A stretch of 6,281 nt of DNA from an uncultured Muribaculum sp. Lineage in GTDB: Bacteria > Bacteroidota > Bacteroidia > Bacteroidales > Muribaculaceae. The notes beneath the pieces are model-generated. The model was given only the letters and a program-made list of their open reading frames with translations, was not told the DNA's origin and ran no database searches. Location of the stretch: NCBI GenBank assembly GCA_947573015.1, contig CANPDS010000158.1:1-6281 (forward strand), in the 5' to 3' direction. Below, piece after piece: positions 1-5,198 of this stretch. Numbering within the stretch: position 1 is the first letter of the stretch; each line of letters starts with the position of its first letter. Position numbers and translations under genes: made by a program.

Positions 1-1
1 A

Positions 2-61
2 GAATTATTATTGAGTAAAGATGAAGCAGACATAGATAAAGTAATGTTTAACCGTTATTAA
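2..61 (+). CDS. possible C-terminal end of an unidentified gene (partial)
   Basis: From base 2 the plus strand reads 19 sense codons (ELLLSKDEADIDKVMFNRY) and then TAA at 59-61. The rest would lie before the window. The tail is charged and hydrophilic, as protein C-termini often are, but it is too short to assign to a family. The other two plus-strand frames hit stops at once. If real, the gene is convergent with nadD, and the two stop codons abut with no base between them. Nineteen open codons can easily arise by chance. The minus strand is also partly open here, with an ATG at 33-31 that could start another gene after nadD. This call is therefore weak. Confidence 0.35.
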   Translation, partial: ELLLSKDEADIDKVMFNRY

Positions 62-664
62 TCATATCCGCGAGCCATACAGCCCATGGGACAATATATA
101 TTGATATACTCCGGAAGGGAGAAAAAAGTTCATATCGCGCCCTGCTTCAATAGCATCACGGATAAATGTAGATGACAATTCAACCTGAGGAGCATCCACG
201 ACACTGACACCATCGACATCATGCGGCCCACATATGGGATATCCGGGCCGCGGATAAACAATCAGCCCATATCGTCCGATTATCTCGTCCGGCTCACGCC
301 ATCTGGAGAATGACTGCCAATTGTCAGAGCCTACAATAAGCTTGAAATCACAGTCGGGATAGCGCGATGACAGGCAATGTAGCGTATCTACCGTATAGCT
401 CGGACGCGGCATCGACAACTCCACGTCGCAAACCCGCAACATCGGATCATCGCCAACTGCCAGACGCAACATCTCCATACGCACATCATCAGGTAAAAGA
501 GCATTATCGCCCTGCTTAAAGGGATTCTGCGGAGACAGCGTAAGCCACACCTCATCGAGTCCTCCCCACTGTGCAATATACGATGCAACGATCATATGAC
601 CTATGTGCACAGGGTTGAACGACCCACCCATGATGCCAATACGTCTTCGAGGAGAGTCAGCCAC
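62..664 (-). CDS. nadD: nicotinate-nucleotide adenylyltransferase NadD (GTG start)
   Basis: This cytosolic enzyme transfers AMP from ATP to nicotinate mononucleotide, giving deamido-NAD and pyrophosphate, the penultimate step of NAD synthesis. The 200-residue protein has the family's nucleotidyltransferase fold signatures. GGSFNPVHIGHM at 13-24 contains the HxGH motif (H20, H23). PSYTVDTL lies at 88-95, VGSDN at 111-115, and the C-terminal LSSTFIR at 163-169 corresponds to the ISSTxxR ATP-binding motif. Length is typical. The start is GTG at 664-662, one base after the gmk stop. The next methionine, residue 12, would remove the first beta strand before GGSFNP, and the frame upstream reaches a stop without an ATG. 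No Shine-Dalgarno is visible. It is the last gene of the yicC-gmk-nadD unit and is probably translated by coupling to gmk. Product is near certain; the exact start is likely. Confidence 0.95.
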   Translation of the reverse strand: MADSPRRRIGIMGGSFNPVHIGHMIVASYIAQWGGLDEVWLTLSPQNPFKQGDNALLPDDVRMEMLRLAVGDDPMLRVCDVELSMPRPSYTVDTLHCLSSRYPDCDFKLIVGSDNWQSFSRWREPDEIIGRYGLIVYPRPGYPICGPHDVDGVSVVDAPQVELSSTFIRDAIEAGRDMNFFLPSGVYQYILSHGLYGSRI

Positions 665-665
665 T

Positions 666-1238
666 TCAGTCAGCAGATATGAATTTATGTATCAGAGTGT
701 ATGTTTCCTCCACAGCCTGCTCAAGACAATCATTTACTACAGAGCAATCATATTGAGATGCAAACGTAAGCTCATAAGCAGCCTTGCCCACACGCTCGTC
801 GATAACCTCCGGAGCATCCGTCGCACGTCCTTCGAGACGACGGCGCAACTCTTCGATAGATGGTGGAACTACGAAAAGAGTAAGCGCGCGATCACCATAG
901 ATACGCTTCACGTTCATGGCCCCTTTTACATCGATATCAAGCACTACATTCCGTCCATCTCCGGTGATTCTGTCTATCTCACTGCGGAGAGTGCCATAGA
1001 AACGCCCTGGATACACCTCCTCATATTCCACGAAATCGCCGGCATCAATTCTGCGCCGGAATTCCTCGGGTGAAAGATAATAATAGTCCACACCATGACG
1101 CTCGGCACCGCGCGGCTGTCGCGATGTGGCTGAAATAGAGAAAGAAAGATTTAGCTCCTCACGCTGCATCAGCCGGCCGATTATAGTCGACTTGCCACAC
1201 CCTGACGGTGCTGACAATATGATGATTTTTCCACTCAT
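666..1238 (-). CDS. gmk: guanylate kinase Gmk
   Basis: This enzyme phosphorylates GMP to GDP with ATP in the cytosol, feeding GTP, dGTP and (p)ppGpp pools. Translated from the ATG at 1238-1236 it has 190 residues, usual for the family. The P-loop SAPSGCGKST is at 9-18. The GMP-binding segment TSRQPRGAE is at 38-46, with R40, R43 and E46, and Y52 follows. E71 and the YPGRFYGT stretch at 76-83 come next, then DIDVKGA at 101-107. The frame is open 12 codons further up to an ATG at 1274, which would overlap the yicC stop by 11 bases. I prefer 1238 because family members begin only a few residues before the P-loop strand. The gap to yicC is then 25 bases without a Shine-Dalgarno. The yicC-gmk pairing also occurs in Bacillus (yloC near gmk), supporting a conserved operon. 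Confidence 0.96.
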   Translation of the reverse strand: MSGKIIILSAPSGCGKSTIIGRLMQREELNLSFSISATSRQPRGAERHGVDYYYLSPEEFRRRIDAGDFVEYEEVYPGRFYGTLRSEIDRITGDGRNVVLDIDVKGAMNVKRIYGDRALTLFVVPPSIEELRRRLEGRATDAPEVIDERVGKAAYELTFASQYDCSVVNDCLEQAVEETYTLIHKFISAD

Positions 1239-1263
1239 AGTATATGCAGAAAATGCCGGAATA

Positions 1264-2139
1264 TTACAGCACATTAAGCACCTGCTCTTTTATCTGCTCA
1301 AGCTCATCTTTCATCTTCACAACGATACGCTGCATCTCAGCATTGTTGCTCTTGGAGCCGAGGGTATTGATCTCACGTCCCATCTCCTGACTGATAAACC
1401 CGAGCTTCTTTCCCTGACCTTCACCATGCTCCATGGTCTCCATAAAGTAGTTGAGATGCTGGGCGAGACGCTGTTTTTCCTCATTGATATCGAGCTTTTC
1501 AATATAGAAAATCATCTCCTGCTCCAATCTGTTCTTATCAAGGCTTACACCTTCAAGTTTTGCCAGATTCTCTTCTAGACGGGCACGTATCTTCTCTACA
1601 CGTTCTTTCTCATAGGGTTCAACCTCAGCGAGAAGCGAACGTATACGCTCTATACGGATGGTAAAGAACTCTTTCAACTTCTCACCCTCCTTGCTTCGGA
1701 ACTGTATGAGCGAGTCAACCGCCTCTGTAACCGCACGGTTCAAAGCCTCGATATCAGCCCCGGTAAGAGTGTCAGGGAGCTCACTCTTTATTGTCTCCGG
1801 GAAACGCATCAGCACACTGTACCAATCTTCCGGCCATGGAATACCAAGGGTTACAGCCATCTCCTCAACCTGAGCCTTATAGGCTGCCATCAACGGCACA
1901 TTAAGCGATACCGTTGTTTCTACGCCAAGAGGCTCGGAATATATCTGCATATCGACCTTGCCACGCTGAAGTCGGGTCGAAATAAGATTGCGAAGATCAA
2001 GATCTTTCTCTCGGAATACGGTAGGAATGCGTGTGTTTATATCAAGCTGCTTTGAATTGAGCGACTTGATCTCTACCGTTATCTTTTTAGTTGGGATTGT
2101 TACGACAGACTTGCCAAATCCCGTCATTGACTGAAGCAT
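1264..2139 (-). CDS. yicC: YicC/YloC-family endoribonuclease
   Basis: The 291-residue soluble protein starts with MLQSMTGFGK, the characteristic YicC opening (MxxSMTxF). It ends in the conserved C-terminal (DUF1732) block, with EKLDINEEKQRLAQHL at 214-229, EGQGKKLGFISQEMGREINTLGSKS at 240-264 and a final amphipathic helix. The middle, about 130-215, is rich in Glu, Lys and Arg and probably helical. Members of this family in Bacillus and Escherichia have been described as endoribonucleases or as helpers of small-RNA decay; a role in RNA turnover here is inferred from the family. Length is normal (E. coli about 287). The ATG at 2139-2137 lies only about 12 bases after the start point predicted from the promoter at 2158-2188. 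It is the first gene of the yicC-gmk-nadD unit. Confidence 0.93.
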   Translation of the reverse strand: MLQSMTGFGKSVVTIPTKKITVEIKSLNSKQLDINTRIPTVFREKDLDLRNLISTRLQRGKVDMQIYSEPLGVETTVSLNVPLMAAYKAQVEEMAVTLGIPWPEDWYSVLMRFPETIKSELPDTLTGADIEALNRAVTEAVDSLIQFRSKEGEKLKEFFTIRIERIRSLLAEVEPYEKERVEKIRARLEENLAKLEGVSLDKNRLEQEMIFYIEKLDINEEKQRLAQHLNYFMETMEHGEGQGKKLGFISQEMGREINTLGSKSNNAEMQRIVVKMKDELEQIKEQVLNVL

Positions 2140-2157
2140 GGGCGTGTATATTTTCTA

Positions 2158-2188
2158 CAAAATTACTAATTCCGGCATAAATAAACAA
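2158..2188 (-). promoter_or_regulatory. Bacteroides-type promoter of yicC-gmk-nadD
   Basis: Read on the minus strand, TAATTTTG (2165-2158) matches the Bacteroides -7 consensus TAnnTTTG exactly. TTG (2188-2186) lies 20 bases upstream, in the -33 position. Transcription would start near 2151, giving a leader of about 12 bases before the yicC ATG at 2139. The site sits in the AT-rich gap just beyond the groEL hairpin, where a new unit is expected to begin. Confidence 0.68.
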
Positions 2189-2212
2189 CATTATGTCTCT
2201 GTCACGCATGAA

Positions 2213-2258
2213 AACGACAACGGCATGCCGGATTTAAGTCCGTCATGCCGTCGTCGTT
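2213..2258 (-). terminator. hairpin terminator after groEL
   Basis: Bases 2213-2232 and 2239-2258 form inverted arms of 20 bases around a 6-base loop, starting 24 bases after the groEL stop. In minus-strand RNA the arms give 18 Watson-Crick pairs, one G-U wobble (2252 with 2219) and one A-G mismatch (2243 with 2228). In plus-strand RNA both odd positions are true mismatches, so the fold favours the groEL transcript. The U-run after the stem is short: the stem ends in two U's and only two more follow. Confidence 0.75.
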
Positions 2259-2282
2259 ATTAATATCGTGGAAAGGCAGATA

Positions 2283-3920
2283 TTACATCATGCCGCCCAT
2301 TCCTCCCATGCCGCCAGCTGGCATTGCGGGAGCAGGATTTTCCTCTTTCTTGTCTGCGATAACACACTCGGTGGTGAGGAACATTCCGGCGATAGATGCA
2401 GCATTCTCAAGAGCCACACGAGTAACCTTGGCAGGATCAATCACACCTGCAGCGAGGAGATTCTCATATTCACCGGTACGTGCGTTGTAACCGAAATCGG
2501 CACAGCCGTCCTTTACCTTCTGTATTACCACAGCGCCCTCCACACCGGCATTGGCCACAATCTGACGAAGGGGCTCCTCGATTGCGCGGCGTATGATAGC
2601 GATACCAGTCTCCTCATCATCGTTGTCACCCTTTACGCTGTCAAGAGCGGAGATAGCACGGATATATGCAACACCACCACCAGGCACGATACCTTCGGCG
2701 ATAGCGGCGCGTGTAGCGCTGAGAGCATCGTCCACTCGGTCTTTCTTCTCCTTCATCTCAACCTCAGAGGGAGCACCGATATGCAGCACTGCAACTCCAC
2801 CAGCAAGCTTGGCAAGACGCTCATGAAGCTTTTCCTTGTCATAGTCGCTTGTGGTAGTCTCGATCTGAGTCTTGATCTGAGCCACACGTGCAGCAATAGC
2901 TTCCTTGGAACCAGATCCGTTTACAATGGTAGTATTCTCCTTGTTGACTGTCACTTTCTCAGCCTGACCGAGCATATCAAGAGTAACTTTGGCAAGTTCC
3001 ATGCCCTTCTCCTGACTTACAACGGTGCCACCGGTAAGCACAGCTATATCCTCAAGCATCTCCTTGCGGCGGTCGCCGAATCCAGGAGCCTTGACGGCAC
3101 ATACTTTGAGTGAACCACGCAGACGGTTGACTACAAGAGTGGCGAGAGCCTCCTGATCGACATCCTCGGCTACAATAAGCAATGGACGGCCTGTCTGTGC
3201 CTCAGCCTCCAGCACCGGTAGGAGTTCCTTGAGATTGGAGATCTTCTTATCATAGATAAGGATGAACGGACGATCCATCTCGCACTCCATCTTCTCTGTG
3301 TTTGTAACGAAATATGGTGAGATGTAGCCACGGTCAAACTGCATACCTTCAACAATATCTACAGTTGTCTCAGTGCCTTTGGCCTCATCAACAGTGATAA
3401 CACCCTCTTTCTTTACCTTACGCATTGCTTCGGCAATAAGTTTGCCGATCTCAGCGTCGTTGTTGGCAGATACACGTGCAACGTCCTCGATCTTCTTAAG
3501 ATCATCGCCAACTTCCTCGCTCAGACCCTTGATGCTCTCGACTACAGCAGCGACAGCCTTGTCGATACCACGCTTTAGGTCCATAGGATTAGCACCTGCG
3601 GTGACGTTCTTCAGACCCACATTGATAATAGCCTGTGCAAGGACAGTAGCGGTAGTTGTGCCATCGCCAGCATCGTCGCCTGTCTTGGAAGCCACTTCCT
3701 TCACGAGCTGAGCGCCCATGTTCTGGAAAGGATCTTCAAGCTCTACCTCACGAGCCACACTCACGCCATCCTTTGTGATGTGGGGAGCACCGAATTTCTT
3801 GTCGATAATTACATTGCGGCCTTTCGGACCAAGTGTCACCTTTACGGCATCGGCAAGCGCATCGACACCTTTCTTAAGCTCTTCACGAGCCTTTATATTG
3901 AATTTAATATCTTTTGCCAT
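2283..3920 (-). CDS. groEL: 60-kDa chaperonin GroEL
   Basis: This is the large chaperonin subunit. It forms a double heptameric ring in the cytosol and folds client proteins in ATP-driven cycles with GroES. The 545-residue length is standard. Visible landmarks are the nucleotide-binding LGPKGRN at 30-36 and GDGTTTATV at 85-93, the ATPase aspartate in VDDAL (D398), and GGGVAY at 414-419. The flexible tail is GGMGGMGGMM at 536-545. The apical region (about 190-375) is intact. One small oddity is that the signature stretch reads AAIAEGIVPGGG (405-416), with Ala at 408 where Asp, Glu or Gln is usual. The ATG at 3920 is unambiguous (MAKDIKF). It lies 41 bases after the groES stop with no terminator between, so the two form one operon, very likely stress-induced. 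A hairpin follows the gene. Confidence 0.99.
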   Translation of the reverse strand: MAKDIKFNIKAREELKKGVDALADAVKVTLGPKGRNVIIDKKFGAPHITKDGVSVAREVELEDPFQNMGAQLVKEVASKTGDDAGDGTTTATVLAQAIINVGLKNVTAGANPMDLKRGIDKAVAAVVESIKGLSEEVGDDLKKIEDVARVSANNDAEIGKLIAEAMRKVKKEGVITVDEAKGTETTVDIVEGMQFDRGYISPYFVTNTEKMECEMDRPFILIYDKKISNLKELLPVLEAEAQTGRPLLIVAEDVDQEALATLVVNRLRGSLKVCAVKAPGFGDRRKEMLEDIAVLTGGTVVSQEKGMELAKVTLDMLGQAEKVTVNKENTTIVNGSGSKEAIAARVAQIKTQIETTTSDYDKEKLHERLAKLAGGVAVLHIGAPSEVEMKEKKDRVDDALSATRAAIAEGIVPGGGVAYIRAISALDSVKGDNDDEETGIAIIRRAIEEPLRQIVANAGVEGAVVIQKVKDGCADFGYNARTGEYENLLAAGVIDPAKVTRVALENAASIAGMFLTTECVIADKKEENPAPAMPAGGMGGMGGMM

Positions 3921-3931
3921 GATTAAACATA

Positions 3932-3940
3932 TTTGATTTG
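3932..3940 (-). promoter_or_regulatory. CAAATCAAA leader motif before groEL
   Basis: On the minus strand the groEL leader carries CAAATCAAA, ending 11 bases before the ATG. The identical 9-mer occurs in the groES leader at 4251-4259. Neither gene has a Shine-Dalgarno. A-rich, unstructured leaders are thought to aid initiation in Bacteroidota, so a translation-enhancing role is plausible but only inferred. Confidence 0.3.
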
Positions 3941-3961
3941 GTTATGAATATCTGCCGGATT

Positions 3962-4234
3962 TTATCCGATTACAGCGAGCACATCGCTTTGACGCATGAT
4001 GAGATACTTCTCACCGTCAAGTTCGATTTCTGTGCCTGAATATTTTCCGTAGAGCACTTCGTCGTTGGCTTTGAGCACCATTTCTTCATCCTTGGTACCG
4101 TTGCCGGCGGCGATCACTGTGCCACGTAATGGTTTTTCCTTTGCTGAGTCGGGAATGATGATTCCCGAGAGAGTACGTTCTTCGGCAGGAGTAGGCTTGA
4201 TGAGCACTCTGTCGGCGAGTGGTTTAACGTTCAT
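3962..4234 (-). CDS. groES: 10-kDa co-chaperonin GroES
   Basis: This is the heptameric lid of the GroEL chamber. The 90-residue protein begins MNVKPLADRVLIKP, the usual GroES opening. Its GroEL-binding mobile loop spans about 17-32 and includes the hydrophobic GIIIP at 24-28. The roof/core segment runs GTKDEEMVLKANDEVLYGKYSGTEI at 46-70, and the end is KYLIMRQSDVLAVIG. The ATG at 4234-4232 gives the normal family length. The frame is open 29 codons further up to ATGs at 4321 and 4300, but that extension resembles no GroES N-terminus and is best read as leader. It is the first gene of the groES-groEL operon. No CIRCE (HrcA-binding) repeat was found, so heat control would have to act by another route. 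Confidence 0.98.
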   Translation of the reverse strand: MNVKPLADRVLIKPTPAEERTLSGIIIPDSAKEKPLRGTVIAAGNGTKDEEMVLKANDEVLYGKYSGTEIELDGEKYLIMRQSDVLAVIG

Positions 4235-4250
4235 ATCAGTAAATTCAGAT

Positions 4251-4259
4251 TTTGATTTG
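4251..4259 (-). promoter_or_regulatory. CAAATCAAA leader motif before groES
   Basis: On the minus strand this 9-mer ends 16 bases before the groES ATG, in a leader very rich in A and T. It is the same 9-mer found before groEL at 3932-3940. A translation-initiation role is inferred from the shared position and the missing Shine-Dalgarno. Confidence 0.3.
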
Positions 4260-4294
4260 TTAATATTTCTCTTATTTTGGTCATGATAAACTGA

Positions 4295-4320
4295 TGCCAT
4301 ACGGTAATACCCGACCGGCA
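4295..4320 (-). promoter_or_regulatory. imperfect inverted repeat at the groES transcript start
   Basis: On the minus strand TGCC and GGCA form the outer arms and CGG and CCG the inner arms around a 6-base loop (GTATTA), with a mismatched interior between. It lies just after the candidate promoter, so it could be an operator or a weak 5' hairpin. The structure is short and may be chance. Confidence 0.25.
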
Positions 4321-4322
4321 TT

Positions 4323-4352
4323 CAAAGTATATAACAACACATACCGTGCCAA
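4323..4352 (-). promoter_or_regulatory. candidate groES-groEL promoter
   Basis: The minus strand carries TATACTTTG (4331-4323), close to but not matching the Bacteroides -7 box TAnnTTTG: three bases rather than two separate TA from TTTG. TTGG (4352-4349) lies 17 bases upstream. The implied leader is about 80 bases. A 12-bp dyad, ATGTT-N2-AACAT (4352-4363), abuts it. It is the best candidate in the gap after the response-regulator terminator, but only a moderate match. Confidence 0.38.
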
Positions 4353-4394
4353 TGTTGAAACATGACAGACACGTGCGACATTTTGTCAGTAAAT

Positions 4395-4438
4395 ACAGCC
4401 CGCGCATCCGTACATGTCATTCGGAAGACGCGGGCTGT
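4395..4438 (-). terminator. hairpin terminator after the response regulator
   Basis: A perfect 10-bp inverted repeat (4395-4404 with 4429-4438, ACAGCCCGCG and its complement) starts 38 bases after the response-regulator stop. A second 4-bp stem (4407-4410 with 4422-4425) sits inside it. On the minus strand the stem is followed by AUUUACUG, only a weak U-run. Its position between two same-strand units fits termination of the kinase-regulator transcript before groES. Confidence 0.62.
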
Positions 4439-4476
4439 GATAGGATATGGAGTTTAGAGCATGTCTAACCAGTCTC

Positions 4477-5190
4477 TTACTGTCCGGGCTTTGCCTCAAC
4501 CTCCGGGGCAATAAGCTTGTAGCCTTTACCATGGATGTTGATAATCTCAATAGCAGGATCATCTTTAAGATGCTTACGCAGCTTGGTGATATATACATCC
4601 ATCGAACGGGCGTTGAAATAATTGTCGTCAATCCAGATGGTCTTGAGCGCAAAGTTACGTTCAAGAATTTCATTGACGTGGGCACAGAGCAGACTCAGCA
4701 ACTCCGACTCCTTTGTGGTAAGTTTCGTCACCTTGTCATCAATCATGAGCACCTGTTTCTGAGTGTCAAAGGTGAACCGTCCGATCTTGTACATGGTGAT
4801 CTCCTTGCCCTTCTTGCCCTTTACGCGGCGGAGGATAGCCTCGATACGGAATACCAGCTCCTCCATAGAGAAGGGTTTGGTGATATAATCATCAGCACCA
4901 ATCTTGAAACCTTCAAGAATATCCTCCTTAAGCGATTTTGCTGTAAGGAAAATGATAGGTATTTCAGAATTGACGGTACGGATTTCCTGAGCGAGCGCGA
5001 ATCCGTCCTTCTTGGGCATCATCACGTCGAGCACGGCGAGATCGTACATCCCCTTAAGAAATGCCTTATATCCGGCTTCTCCATCGGGATAAAGATCGGC
5101 GTTAAAGCCCTTTGCTTGCAGATATTCCCGCAGCAACATGCCAAGATTCTCATCGTCTTCGCATAAGAGTATACGCAAACGTTCTTCCAT
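4477..5190 (-). CDS. rprY: OmpR/PhoB-type response regulator, RprY-like
   Basis: This DNA-binding transcription factor is activated by phosphotransfer from its partner kinase. From the ATG at 5190 (MEERLRILLCEDDEN) it has 237 residues. The receiver domain covers about 3-118, with the acidic pocket EDD at 11-13, phospho-acceptor D55 in VLDVMMP, T83 in FLTAK, and K105 in ITKPF. A winged-helix domain follows at about 132-229: the recognition helix is near NARSMDVYITKLRKHL (193-208) and the wing near INIHGKGYKL (217-226). Both domains look intact. An in-frame ATG at 5196 and a TTG at 5202 are alternative starts; 5190 matches the Bacteroides RprY start as I recall it. It lies 8 bases after the kinase stop. 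The RprY name rests on remembered similarity. RprXY targets in Bacteroides are poorly defined, so no regulon is proposed here. Confidence 0.92.
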   Translation of the reverse strand: MEERLRILLCEDDENLGMLLREYLQAKGFNADLYPDGEAGYKAFLKGMYDLAVLDVMMPKKDGFALAQEIRTVNSEIPIIFLTAKSLKEDILEGFKIGADDYITKPFSMEELVFRIEAILRRVKGKKGKEITMYKIGRFTFDTQKQVLMIDDKVTKLTTKESELLSLLCAHVNEILERNFALKTIWIDDNYFNARSMDVYITKLRKHLKDDPAIEIINIHGKGYKLIAPEVEAKPGQ

Positions 5191-5198
5191 AGTCATTA

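Noticed and set aside
1239..1274. Longer gmk start at 1274
   Set aside because: It adds 12 residues not typical of guanylate kinases and overlaps the yicC stop; the ATG at 1238 fits the family start.
1126..1578. Plus-strand open frame across the gmk/yicC junction
   Set aside because: Both genes are clear on the minus strand; this frame is their shadow and shows no motif.
2268..3113. Long plus-strand open frame (281 codons) antisense to groEL
   Set aside because: It lies wholly opposite unmistakable GroEL coding sequence apart from its first few codons. Its translation, rich in Ser, Leu, His and Cys, resembles no family I know, and such frames arise from codon bias of a highly expressed gene.
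4203..4210. GAGCACTC, resembling part of a CIRCE (HrcA) element
   Set aside because: It is inside groES coding sequence, only 8 bases long, and lacks the TTAGCACTC-N9-GAGTGCTAA architecture.
4333..4353. Sigma-54 type promoter (TTGGCAC on the minus strand) before groES
   Set aside because: The -24-like half is present but the GC expected ten bases after the GG is GT, and no TTGC follows at the right distance.
4447..5166. Plus-strand open frame of 239 codons covering almost all of the response regulator
   Set aside because: The minus-strand frame carries every receiver and winged-helix motif. The antisense translation has no recognisable domain and its start falls in the terminator-side gap without a promoter.
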